Assembly: GCA_000151295.1 (NCBI GenBank)
Contig: GG745365.1
Coordinates: 55,687 to 65,767, forward strand
DNA: 10,081 nucleotides
Direction: 5' to 3'
Origin: Allomyces macrogynus ATCC 38327
Lineage: Eukaryota; Blastocladiomycota; Blastocladiomycetes; Blastocladiales; Blastocladiaceae
Part shown: piece by piece, positions 1-8,678 of the stretch
Layout: every line of letters begins with the position of its first letter
Numbering within the stretch: the first letter of the stretch is position 1
Notes under the pieces: generated by a model
Told to the model about the DNA's origin: nothing
The model's input: the letters and a program-made list of their open reading frames with translations, nothing else
Databases searched by the model: none
Program-made: the position numbers and the translations under genes

Positions 1-560
1 CGTTGCCCGCACGCATCCCAGCAGCACCCATCATCATTCTCACCTCGGCACCGCGCTCCATCTCGCCCGCTCACTGTTGCCGACCGACGGCCCCCGCAAC
101 TTGCTGCAGACCCGACGACCGCCGTCGTCGTCGCTGTGCCCGCTGCCGGCGCGCTTCACGTATGTCCCGACCCCGCGCCCCATGGCAACGATGATGCCCG
201 CTCGCCCGGCCGCCCACCGTCGCCCACCGTCGCCCACCACGCCGTCCTTGTCCGCGCCCACGTCAAGGGCTCCTCGTCGCCAACGCCCCTGCCACGTTGC
301 ATGCGCAGCCATCACGGCCGGCCCCATGATCGTGCGCTCGGTTGGACGCGCGCTGGGCGGGGCGGCGCGAGTTGAAATCCGCGTGTTGTGCTCCGCGCCA
401 ACGGAGTGGGACGGAAACTGACCAGCCAGGCGCCGCTTGCCCCTTCTCCCGTTTGTCCTTGTCACGTCGCTCTTCTAGGTCGGTCGTGCGCCCTCGGTCG
501 CCGTTCCGCGCTCCTAGCTGCTGTGCTGTTCTCCACCCGCACGCAAACTCGCCCCCAAAA
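1..560. other. 5' flank and leader of the ankyrin-DIL gene
   Basis: I see no gene here. The stretch is C-rich on the + strand. It holds a short 10-bp tandem repeat (cgcccaccgt, 2.8 copies at 211-238) and a CGTCGT run near 119-135. Open frames on both strands lack convincing starts, domains or codon bias and overlap each other, as expected in GC-rich DNA. A pyrimidine-rich tract at about 440-476 ends in CTAG at 475-478. It could be either a CT-rich fungal core promoter element or the 3' end of a leader intron. No TATA box is evident. Confidence 0.5.
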
Positions 561-3500
561 ATGGCCGCGGCACCATCGTCCGAGGCGCCCGCTGCCGCGG
601 CAGACCGCGACCCGGCCGCCTGCGCCAACGACGCCCTCCCAACGATTCTCGCCTCGTTCACGACCACGCCCGACGGCGAGACCCTGGTCCTGCCCGGCAT
701 CGTGACCCCGCCGTCCGACATTGCCCTCGCGGCTGCCGACGTTGCCCCCGCGACTACCAATGGCGATACGACGCACCTGGCCCCTGACACGTCGCGGCTC
801 GCGGCGTTGCCCAAGCACGGGCACACGCGGCGTCCCTCGGTCGTGCTTTTACCCGGTGCCAAGGGCGAGGACGCTGATATTGCCTTTGAGCTCGCCAACA
901 CGCTCGATTCTGTCTACCACGACGACGAGATCAAGTTGCAGCTGCAGGCCGCATTCTTGCGTGCCGCGGCGGCCGGCGACTTGCGCAAAGTGGCCTACTT
1001 GCTCAAGCATTGCGCGAATGATATTGAGGTGGATGGCCGCGACGAGAATGGGTCGACGGCGCTGATGCAGGCCGCGTGCTTTGGGTACCTCCAGGTCGTG
1101 CAGCGCCTGATTCAGGCGGGGGCCGATGCAGATTTGCAGGATAACAGTACGCTAGATTCCCTTGGATTCGTGTTGTTTTCGCAAAGGCTTGCTTCGCCCT
1201 GGATTCTGACCAACTCGCTCAACCTGCCGATAGACGGGTGGACCGCGCTCATGTGGGCCACCAACAACAACCGCACCGCCGTCGTCGAGTACCTTCTTGC
1301 GCGCGGCGCCGCGACCGACATGAAGTCGCGGTCTGGCCGGTCGGTGCGCGACTTTTTGGCACGCGCGCACTTGCCCGAGCAGGACAACCTCGTCTCCATC
1401 TTCTACTCGGACGCGCGGTCCGTCTACACGACGCGCAAGTCCTCCTCCTCGTCGGACGACGACGATACCCGCGCCGTGTCGATGGCCGGCACCTCCATTT
1501 CCACGGTCACCTCCGACTCGTACTATGTGCCCTCGCTCTACGGCGTCGACTACCGCGAACTGTGTGCGATTGTCGGGACAACGGTGCCCGCGTCGCTTGC
1601 GCAAGTCGCCGGTGGCGGTGGTGCCGTCGGTGGGCCGACCTCGACGCCTGTCGACCAACTCGACCCGCAAATCGTGATTGACGAAGAGGACGAAGGCCTC
1701 GTCGAGTTCTCGTGGGAGTCGTGCCCGCCGAGCCAAATGTTTGTCTTTTCCGAGTCCTCGCTCGACCATCTCTTGCACGTGACGATTCGCCGGCTCGCCG
1801 ACCCGAACCTGATCCGGTCCCAGAACACGAACCCGGCCGGATACACGCGGCGTCCCGTCTCAGCCAATATTCTGTTCCTCGCCGCTCGGTATGCGGGCTA
1901 TTATGCCTCGCAGGATTTGTTGGACGCGCTGTTTTCGCGCGCGCTCGACTTGCTCGAACATACGCTGCGTCCACGCCGCCACGACATGATGGTCTTGGGG
2001 TACTGGCTCAGCAACTGCTCGCGGCTGCTCTACTACCTGAAAAAGGACACAGGGTTGGTTATCAAGACGCTGCCGTACCAGGTGCGGCTCAACGAGCTCA
2101 TCCAGGATATTTTCATGGCGCTGCTCCGCGACGCGCAGCACCGGCTGTCGGCGGTCATTGACGATGCGCTGCTCAACCACGACACGATTCCTGGATTCGC
2201 GTCGCTCAAGTTCCGCGAACGCACGCGCGAGGCCGCGGCGCCGCCGTCCGCCACGGGATTGTTTGGGATTTCGGGGCCGGGCAGTGTGAGTTCCGTGAGC
2301 AGCGCAAGCAGCTCGTCGGGTGGCAATGGAAATGGGAACGGTGGCGGGAGTCCCGTCATGACGCGCGCGCGCGATGCGGCGCAGTCAATGCTGCGGCGCA
2401 CGTCGTCGACGCCCAACTTGCTCGACCGCGTCGCCAATGACCGCCGCTTGAACCGCCTCTCGTCGTTGCTGGCGTCGTCGACGTCGTCGCTGCTCAACCC
2501 GAACACGCCGTCCGCCACGCTCCCGCGGCTGCGCGCGCCCACGGCCAATGGCGGGTCGGCCGCTCCGCAGCCCAGCTCCGCATCCTCGCCGGGCACGCGC
2601 CGGCGGCCGGTAAGTACGCCGGGCGCACCGTTGTCGTCAGGTGCGGGTATGAACGGCGGCAACAAGCGCACGCCGCGCACGGTCACGACCATTCTGTCGT
2701 CGACGCTCTACGTGCTGCAAACGTTCCACGTGCACCCGTCGCTCGTGCACCAGGCAATCGAGCAGCTCTTCTTCTACCTCGGCGCGACCACGTTCAACCG
2801 GCTCCTCTCGCGGCCCGACCTGTGCTGCCGGTGGAAGGCCATGCAAATTCGCATGAACCTGTCGCACCTCGAAGAATGGGTGCGGTCGAACCCGATTCCG
2901 GCGCCCGCGCGCGACACGTTCACCAAGCACTTGCAGCCGGTCATCTCGATGCTGCAGTTGCTGCAAATTATCACGCACTTCAAGCTGCTCGAAACGTTTA
3001 TCGAGGCCCTGCGCGAGTCGGACCACCTGCACATTCTCAACTGGTCGCAACTGCGCCGCGCCATCGACCTCTACACGTACGAGCAGGACGAGCCGGACGT
3101 TGTCGACGCGATCGCCAACTACGTGGCGCGGTGCGCCGACCGCGCCGCGCAGGCCGCCGCCGCGCACCGTGCCGCCGGGTTCATTCGCGACGTCGATGCC
3201 GAAATGGCGGGCCACGCGCCCGACTCTGTCGCCATCCCGCCCGCACTCCCGCCGCGCCCGGACGGCCGGCGCCGGTCGAGCATCATCGACCTCTCGATCA
3301 CGACACTAATCCGTGACGAAGCGCGGCACGCTGACCCGGCGCAAGGTCTGACCGCCGACGACTTGCCGGACCCGATGGCCGCGCCGCCGCCTCTCGAACT
3401 CGACGCGCTCGGCCGCGTCGTGCCCGTGACCGCTCCGCCGCCCCCGCCGCGCCCGCGGCCGCTGCGCCGTCCCTCGGCAATGAACCCCGCAGGTGCCGCG

Positions 3501-3848
3501 CCGGGACTCGAGCGGATCAAGGGGCCTGTCGTGGCTGTGGCCGCGGTGGACCCGAGGTCCGGCGACCCGGCGTACACGTACTTTATGCTCGATGAAAAAT
3601 ATTGGCTGCCGTTCGCTGTGCCGCCGAATGTCGGGGAGCGGTCGATTTTGCGCGTCATCGATGGCGAGGAGGTCGCGGTGGAGGAGGCGCCTGTCTTGTC
3701 AGACGAGATTGTGGAAATGCTGGATGAGGCCGCGCGCCGGCCGGCGGTGCCGACGCGGATGGGGGCGACGGCGCGGGAGCGGTCGGTTGGCGCGGGAGGG
3801 CGGTCGCCCGGGATCGCGGCGGCGCGGATTATTGGCGGAATGCGCTGA
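561..3848 (+). CDS. Ankyrin repeat and DIL (dilute) domain protein
   Basis: The start is the first in-frame ATG and has a strong context (CAAAAATGG); the frame is open above it but has no earlier ATG. Removing the intron at 1147-1233 gives about 1066 residues. Residues about 121-228 form three ankyrin repeats with typical signatures (GSTALMQAACFGYLQVV, then GWTALMWATNNNRTAVVEYL). Residues about 380-830 form a DIL-type alpha-helical region like the cargo-binding tail of class V myosins. MMVLGYWLSNCSRLLYYLKK lies near 446 and QLFFYLGATTFNRLLSRPDL near 706, and a Ser/Gly/Asn-rich low-complexity insert (about 525-678) separates the two halves. The rest is a Pro/Arg-rich tail with a conserved-looking block near 975-1000 (YTYFMLDEKYWLPFAV). 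There is no motor domain, signal peptide or membrane segment. Fungal proteins pairing ankyrin repeats with DIL are known, but their function is poorly defined. A cytoplasmic scaffold or trafficking adaptor is an inference. Confidence 0.9.
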   Translation: MAAAPSSEAPAAAADRDPAACANDALPTILASFTTTPDGETLVLPGIVTPPSDIALAAADVAPATTNGDTTHLAPDTSRLAALPKHGHTRRPSVVLLPGAKGEDADIAFELANTLDSVYHDDEIKLQLQAAFLRAAAAGDLRKVAYLLKHCANDIEVDGRDENGSTALMQAACFGYLQVVQRLIQAGADADLQDNSTLDSLGFVLFSQRLASPWILTNSLNLPIDGWTALMWATNNNRTAVVEYLLARGAATDMKSRSGRSVRDFLARAHLPEQDNLVSIFYSDARSVYTTRKSSSSSDDDDTRAVSMAGTSISTVTSDSYYVPSLYGVDYRELCAIVGTTVPASLAQVAGGGGAVGGPTSTPVDQLDPQIVIDEEDEGLVEFSWESCPPSQMFVFSESSLDHLLHVTIRRLADPNLIRSQNTNPAGYTRRPVSANILFLAARYAGYYASQDLLDALFSRALDLLEHTLRPRRHDMMVLGYWLSNCSRLLYYLKKDTGLVIKTLPYQVRLNELIQDIFMALLRDAQHRLSAVIDDALLNHDTIPGFASLKFRERTREAAAPPSATGLFGISGPGSVSSVSSASSSSGGNGNGNGGGSPVMTRARDAAQSMLRRTSSTPNLLDRVANDRRLNRLSSLLASSTSSLLNPNTPSATLPRLRAPTANGGSAAPQPSSASSPGTRRRPVSTPGAPLSSGAGMNGGNKRTPRTVTTILSSTLYVLQTFHVHPSLVHQAIEQLFFYLGATTFNRLLSRPDLCCRWKAMQIRMNLSHLEEWVRSNPIPAPARDTFTKHLQPVISMLQLLQIITHFKLLETFIEALRESDHLHILNWSQLRRAIDLYTYEQDEPDVVDAIANYVARCADRAAQAAAAHRAAGFIRDVDAEMAGHAPDSVAIPPALPPRPDGRRRSSIIDLSITTLIRDEARHADPAQGLTADDLPDPMAAPPPLELDALGRVVPVTAPPPPPRPRPLRRPSAMNPAGAAPGLERIKGPVVAVAAVDPRSGDPAYTYFMLDEKYWLPFAVPPNVGERSILRVIDGEEVAVEEAPVLSDEIVEMLDEAARRPAVPTRMGATARERSVGAGGRSPGIAAARIIGGMR
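1147..1233 (+). other. Intron in the ankyrin-DIL gene (87 nt, frame-preserving)
   Basis: The intron begins GTACGC and ends GATAG, with a CTGAC branch site at 1206-1210 whose A lies 24 nt before the end. It interrupts the third ankyrin repeat: read through, it adds 29 residues of AT-richer, non-ankyrin sequence between DLQDN and GWTALMW. Splicing in phase 1 restores DLQDNNGWTALMWATNNN, a normal repeat. The same 5' site (GTACGC) starts the first intron of the asparagine synthetase gene in this window. It holds no in-frame stop and its length is a multiple of three, so simple ORF calling would miss it. Confidence 0.85.
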
Positions 3849-4484
3849 AGGTGCCGGGTCGGGTCAGGTAGGGTTGATTGGTCTTGCCGTTTGCGTTCTT
3901 GTTGCTTTCTCGTCCTTGCCGTTTGTCAAGTGTGATCCATTTTGTTGTCGGTTTTAGTTGAAATTTTTGATTGTTGATGGTTTGTCTGCCTGTAAAATAA
4001 TACACACCCACGTTGCCGTCTCTGCAAGTATTCGTTTCGACAGGAGTGCGCTGTTGCTCCACGCCGCCCTCACCCGCAGTCCCACGCACACGGCCATGCA
4101 CTTGGCCAATGGCCACCGCTTCGAGCCGGATGTGACTGCCCTCAACAACAGCTGAGACGGAACTCGCTCGGATGGGCACGTTTTCTGACTTGCTGACACC
4201 AAGCGGCTGGCGAGATTTATTACCATAACGAGTGGTGAGGCTTCACTCAGCTGCAACTGCTCGCATGCTTTCCTGACCGCCGCTGATACTTTTCTGGTGT
4301 ACTTTCGTTTGTCCTGCTTGGTATTTTAATTTTTTACGTCCACTACAGCTTGCAACGTCGTGTGCATTCATTCATTTCAGAACGAACTTAGATAACGAAA
4401 TTCAGCAGGTGAGAACGTCGCAAGACTCTAACCAAGCCGCGCGCCCACATCGCCGTTCAAAAATCGCTTAAGTCGAAGGGCAAC
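3849..4484. other. Intergenic: 3' region of the ankyrin-DIL gene
   Basis: After the TGA stop the sequence becomes T-rich and then AT-rich (about 3950-4003, including GTAAAATAATACAC), a plausible 3' end and polyadenylation region for the upstream gene. A second AT-rich patch lies at about 4318-4340. Short open frames on both strands (up to 116 codons) begin at non-ATG codons or show no recognisable domain, so I do not call a gene. Confidence 0.5.
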
Positions 4485-4646
4485 ACCGTACTGGCCCCGG
4501 GGATAGCCCAGAGGGTTCAGGCCCTGTTATTCGTGCCTGTTATTCGTGATTGTGACACAGCTCGCGGCCAGCCAACGTTAGCGACCTCAGATCCTCCTGA
4601 CTGTGCCTCAGTTTCTAAGGTGGACTATCCCCGGGGCCTGTACGGT
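4485..4646. repeat. 162-bp fold-back element with 26-bp inverted arms (MITE-like)
   Basis: The left arm (4485-4510) and right arm (4621-4646) are inverted copies that match at 24 of 26 positions. They include a perfect 14-bp core, GGCCCCGGGGATAG at 4493-4506 and its complement at 4625-4638. The interior of about 110 bp codes for nothing recognisable. The layout resembles a small non-autonomous DNA transposon (MITE). I find no clear target-site duplication at the outer edges; the palindrome GTAC occurs near both cores but belongs to the arms. A structured RNA or a chance local inversion are alternatives. Confidence 0.55.
4523..4548 (+). repeat. 13-bp perfect tandem duplication
   Basis: CCTGTTATTCGTG occurs twice back to back, inside the fold-back element just after its left arm. 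It probably arose by slippage or a small duplication. Confidence 0.8.
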
Positions 4647-5509
4647 ATGCTGTTGTTAGCGAAGGCCGAGAGGATTCGAAAGAATTGCACGTTTGGCGAC
4701 GATTCGCTTGGGGCGGACCATGTCACACTGTTCCGTATCGCTTGACATGACGTCCGCAGCTTGCAGAACCTGTCTGAGGTGACGGTTTGCCGGGCCAACA
4801 ATCTGGCTGCTATGTTGCTCATACTTGCGCTCGCGGACGCTGCATTGAGGTGGCTTTGGTTCCCGTTTGAAGAGCGCTACTACCAATCGGGATCGCGCAG
4901 GAGGAAATGAAATTTAAAGTGAGTGAAATGCATATTGAACTCATGTGCAATCAAAATCAAGCAGATATGACATGGAAAACTTAATGCCGAAAATCAAAAC
5001 GGTCCAGAAAGACAAAGGACAATTAAGACTGGGGGGGGGGGGGGGGACAAGAGTGACACCTTTGTCGCGTGCAGCAACATCTGGTCCAACAATGACGCAA
5101 CGCTTTCTTTGCTTTGCCCAGGTCGCGGGCACTGGCGGTCGCCCTTGGTTGGCACTCTTGCGCCTGAGAGTTGGAACCGGTCAGTTGAACTTGCCAGAAG
5201 ATATGGGCTCCGCGCAATCGTTGGTTCGGGAATGGTCGCACTGGTGACAGTTGCATTTCGAGTAGCCGCGCTGAGCTGCACTGCGTTGCTGGGCGAAACG
5301 TTCCTAGGCAAATCCAGCCGATCAACCATCCGATCAGTGGGTGCCGCTTGCAGAGTGGTGGCAGCTGCATTAAAACCAGAATCATCGTTCCTCATGTGGG
5401 GCAAGCGAAGCACCTTTCAGAGCAGAAAATTTGCGCAACGCAGCTCTGGCAATCAGTACTCCTTTTTGATCCCAAATTTTGACTTCTCGTTCCAGTTTGC
5501 CGGCTCGAC
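4647..5509. other. Intergenic DNA, no supportable gene
   Basis: This stretch is clearly less GC-rich than the flanking genes. Overlapping open frames exist on both strands (for example 5413-4994 on minus and 5109-5513 on plus). They open on GTG or TTG, overlap one another, and show no domain that I recognise. The only distinct feature is the G run at 5031-5046. I find no tRNA signature. Confidence 0.5.
5031..5046 (+). repeat. Poly-G run of 16
   Basis: There are sixteen uninterrupted G residues in otherwise mixed DNA. Such runs are length-variable and prone to sequencing error, so the exact count is uncertain. Confidence 0.85.
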
Positions 5510-5990
5510 CTAATCGGCCACACCCTCGCCCGCACTCGTATTTCGAATGGGCACGAGCGCCAGCGCGCGGATGGCGTACGTATTGCCCAGAAGCTCGTCA
5601 CCGGTAAATAGAGAAGGTAGAGCGTTGGCTCGACTGGGCCGAATGCTTCCTTCCTGGCAAGTAGAGGCGGTAAAGCGTCGGATCAATCTGGTTCTGGCGC
5701 GCCACGTCCCTGCGCACGGGCACAAGCGTTCGTGCGTGGATCGCGTTCGTGTCGCCCGGCAGGACGTCTCCGGGTTGATACAGCGTCGGCTCGACGTTGT
5801 TGGCAGGCATGCCCTGGCGTGCAGCAGGTGGCGCCGCAGCAGACCGAACAGGCACCCGACCAACATCGCCAGGCAAATACAGTCGGTCAAGAGTGGGCTT
5901 GTCGTCAAAGAGCAGCACCTTGACGGAATCAGAATCGGAATGAGAGAGGCCGTCCTTGATGACGGGGGACGCCGCCGCTGACTTGCGCTG
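5510..5990 (-). pseudogene. Decayed repeat-protein gene with PTLYxLYLPGD motifs
   Basis: Reading the minus strand, four related segments follow each other. A at 5903-5844 is DKPTLDRLYLPGDVGRVPVR. B at 5795-5712 starts VEPTLYQPGDVLPGDTNAIH and ends ARTLVPVR. C at 5687-5652 is IDPTLYRLYLPG. D at 5634-5543 starts VEPTLYLLYLP and ends NTYAIRALALVPIR. A, B and C share one frame; D begins in a second frame and finishes in a third. Two single-base losses, one between C and D and one near 5602, would explain this. The last frame stops with TAG at 5512-5510. B against D shows many changes at third codon positions, which suggests former protein constraint. Upstream the frame stays open (Ser/Asp-rich, then Arg-rich) but has no convincing ATG, so the 5' limit is a guess. 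I do not recognise the family. Sequencing errors could mimic the frameshifts. Confidence 0.5.
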
Positions 5991-6721
5991 GAGACGGCGA
6001 AGACGGCACTTGTGCACGACAACTGTGGTTTGGCGACGAACTGTACTGCGAGTGTGGCGACGTCGACGATCAGTGACACTGGCTTGTGTGCGCGCTGAAC
6101 CATGACGCACTCGCAGCGGCTCGGGGCGTAGTGTCGGCCGAGTCTGGCGTGGTGCGTGCCTCGATCGACCCGACAGCGGCCCGAGACAGAGTTCCTCGAC
6201 ACGGTCATGGGTACGCCAACGCGGGCGCGGCACGCAACGATGTGCCATCGTACGCATCGCCGGCGAGGTGTGCACGTGGACCTGAGCGACTGCGGCGCGC
6301 GCCGGCTCCTGGAGAGCCTTTTGCCAGTCGTGTCCGCTGCGCTCCACGAGCACGTTTGGAGACCTCGCATGCACCTTCTGAACAATTCCAAGCTGGCAGA
6401 CTACGATGTGGAAGACCCGTGGATCAAAATGCGAACCGACCGGTGCAGGGGACACCCACGTCGCGGTGCCCCTTTCGCAACCGCGCGCGCACAAGCACAA
6501 GTCCTTTTGTGACGCAAGGGCCGCTCCGGACGACCTCGGGTCGGATGTGATGCGTGATGGCGACCCTTCTTTGGATTCTTGTTTTGTGAATTGCGCGCTG
6601 GCAGATTCCGTAAACAGATACCGGACCAGTCGTTCGTAACAAAAATATCAATTCTTCCCACGGCCACGGTCACGACCACGCATCAAAATGAACAGTTCAA
6701 AAAAATCGCCCCAGCCACCGC
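5991..6721. other. Region between the decayed repeat gene and the asparagine synthetase stop
   Basis: A long minus-strand frame crosses about 6500-5990 in continuity with the PTLY repeats. It reads as Arg/His-rich sequence without a domain and opens at a non-ATG codon, so it may be the lost 5' part of that gene or just open GC-rich DNA. Positions about 6640-6721 are AT-richer and are probably the 3' UTR of the asparagine synthetase gene. I see no canonical AATAAA there. Confidence 0.4.
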
Positions 6722-8678
6722 CTACTTCTGCGTCTTGACCTTTTTCGGCGACGCCGGCTTCCGCGCCGGCGACGCGGCGCGCTTCTTACCCGCCTCGGCC
6801 GCGACATACGCCTGCTGATGTGCCGTCTGTGCGCGGCCCGAGGGGTCCTCAGAGCAGCCCCAATCCAGGCGCGGCACCCACCGGACCACCGACTCAACAC
6901 ACGCGCGCTGCGGGAAATGCTTGTGGAACAGTTCGCGATAATAGTAGGCCTCGCGCGTCGTGGGCGTGTCGTGCGGGAACCGCACAGCCCGGGCGGCCCA
7001 CTTTTCGTCGGAGACGGCGCGCTCCGTCATTTCCTTGAGCGAATCGATCCACGAGTACCCGACGCCGTCGGAAAACTGTTCCTTTTGGCGCCAGAGAATA
7101 TCGTGCGGGAGGTACGGGTCGTCGGGCGTGTCAAACGCCTTGCGCAGCACCGACTTTTCCATGACGCCGGGCCCGCACCGCTTGTGTTTCGGGTCGAGCG
7201 TCATGGCGACATCGAGGAACCCGCGGTCGAGGAAGGGCACGCGCGCCTCGAGACCCCACGCCATGGTCGACTTGTTGGCGCGCAGGTTATCGGCCGTGTG
7301 CAAGTTCTGCACGCGCGTCACCGTCTCGGCATGGAAGTCGGCGTCGGTCGGCGCCTGGTGGAAGTACAGGTACCCGCCAAACACTTCGTCGGCGCCCTCG
7401 CCCGACAGCACCATCTTGACGCCCATGGCCTTGATCTTGCGCGAGAGCAGGTACATGGGCGTCGACGCGCGAATTGTCGTCACGTCGTACGTCTCGAGGT
7501 GGTAGACGACGTCGGCGAGCGCGTCGAGCCCCTCCTGGACGGTGAACGTGAACGCGTGGTGTGCGGTACCGAGGAAATCAGCGACGCGTTGCGCCGCGGC
7601 AATGTCGGGCGATCCGGGCAAGCCGATCGAGAACGAGTGCAGTCGCGGCCACAGCGCAGCTGCGTGCACGGCCTCTTCAATGTAGTCGTCGTCGGTGCCA
7701 TCGGCCTTGGTCGCGCCCTGCTTCTTGGCCGCGGCGGCGGTCGCCGCGGCACGCCTCGTGTACCGCGCGGCAATTGCGGCAATAATCGATGAGTCGAGCC
7801 CACCACTGAGCAGCACGCCAAACGGCACCTCGGTCATGAGCCGCTTCTTGACGGCGCGCTCGAGTGCTTCACGCACAGCCTTGAGGTCCGGCTCGGGCGT
7901 CGACGGCGGGAGGCGCTTCGGGTCCCACCAGACTGGCTCGTAGTAGCGTGTAGTCTGCTTGGTCGCCGACGAGTAGACGTGGCCCGGCGGGAACGCAATG
8001 ATGCGGTCGCAGTCTTCGTTGAGCGACTTCATTTCCGATGCGATCCAGACGGAACCGTCCTTTCCCGACCAGCCCTGGTAGAGCGTGGTCACGCCAATTG
8101 GGTCGCGCGCGACGAGGTACTCGTCCTTGCGCGCGTCGTAGAGGACAAACGAGAAGATGCCATCGAGCAGGTTGATGAAGGCTGGGCCCATTTCCTCGTA
8201 CTAAATCGGTTATTCAATACCGTAGTCAGTCTGCTGGTCACATTCGGCACCTCGCTGTCGCCTGTTCGAGCAGATAAAACGCACCAAGTACATGATGACC
8301 TCACAGTCCGACTCGGTCTGGAACTCGTACTTGCCCTTGAGCTGCTTGCGCAGCGCCTTGTGGTTGTAGATTTCGCCGTTGACACACAGAATCACCGACT
8401 CGTCGGCGTTGGTGAGCGGCTGTGCGCCGGAACCGAGGCCGACAATGGCAAGACGCTCGTGGCAGAGGATGTGGCGACCGACGACTTTGATGCCCGACCA
8501 GTCTGGGCCGCGATGGCGAATTCTGGTTGTTTGGACAGAGCGTGAGCATCGTCGTGCGGGGTGTTGGTGATGTTGCGGCAGCAGCGCAAGGCGCGTACTT
8601 CTTGGACAGCGTCAGTGCGCGGTCGCGGAATGCGGTCGTGTCGCCGCCGTGGCCAAAGACGGCAAAGATGCCACACAT
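6722..8678 (-). CDS. asn1: Asparagine synthetase (glutamine-hydrolysing), three exons
   Basis: The enzyme makes asparagine from aspartate, ATP and glutamine in the cytosol. The exons are 8678-8599, 8522-8285 and 8200-6722, giving 598 residues. The start is fixed by MCGIFAVFG: after Met removal, Cys-2 becomes the N-terminal glutaminase nucleophile. Further glutaminase signatures are HRGPDWSG (about 30-37), [14 protein letters not shown] and SDCEVIMYL, which ends at exon 2. Exon 3 continues [18 protein letters not shown]. The synthetase half shows the ATP-pyrophosphatase loop SGGLDSS (238-244), [11 protein letters not shown] (from 372) and [10 protein letters not shown] (422-431). All expected catalytic motifs are present, so the gene looks functional. 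It is slightly longer than the usual 560-570 residues because of an Ala/Lys/Asp-rich insert (about 254-280) and a Lys/Arg/Ser/Pro tail (about 578-598). A TATA box and Gcn4-type sites lie upstream. The symbol follows common fungal usage. Confidence 0.96.
8201..8284 (-). other. Asparagine synthetase intron 2 (84 nt)
   Basis: On the minus strand the intron runs from GTGCGT (8284) to TTTAG (8201), in phase 0 between MYL and YEEMGP. A CTGAC branch site (8229-8225) places its A 25 nt before the end. It contains an in-frame stop, so read-through would truncate the protein after the glutaminase core. The junction joins exactly the residues expected for the family. Confidence 0.93.
8523..8598 (-). other. 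Asparagine synthetase intron 1 (76 nt)
   Basis: On the minus strand the intron runs from GTACGC (8598) to ACCAG (8523), in phase 2. Splicing creates [13 protein letters not shown], the conserved family sequence. A CTCAC (8546-8542) is a likely branch site about 20 nt from the end. Exon 1 is only 80 nt, yet it carries the catalytic Cys-2. Confidence 0.92.

Noticed and set aside
263..901. Minus-strand open frame of 212 codons overlapping the start of the ankyrin-DIL gene.
   Set aside because: It is low-complexity Ala/Arg/Gly sequence antisense to a supported gene, with no domain. Similar shadows occur at 1152-1778 and 2033-2692.
3958..4155. A 65-codon open frame just after the ankyrin-DIL gene.
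   Set aside because: It opens at TTG within the probable 3' UTR, and no family is recognised.
4650..4690. TTCGAATCC on the minus strand, suggesting a tRNA T-loop or B box.
   Set aside because: The flanking bases do not form the T stem (the position-53 G is missing), and no A box or acceptor stem is found.
5109..5513. Open frame of 134 codons on the + strand.
   Set aside because: It opens at TTG, overlaps equally long minus-strand frames, and shows no recognised domain or the codon bias of the real genes.
5547..5981. Open frame of 144 codons on the + strand, with plausible-looking composition.
   Set aside because: It is antisense to the PTLY repeats. The repeat homology and third-position pattern favour the minus strand as the coding strand.
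6818..7792. A 324-codon open frame on the + strand.
   Set aside because: It lies wholly antisense to the asparagine synthetase exon, whose motifs are unmistakable. The frame is a by-product of GC-rich codon bias and has no domain.
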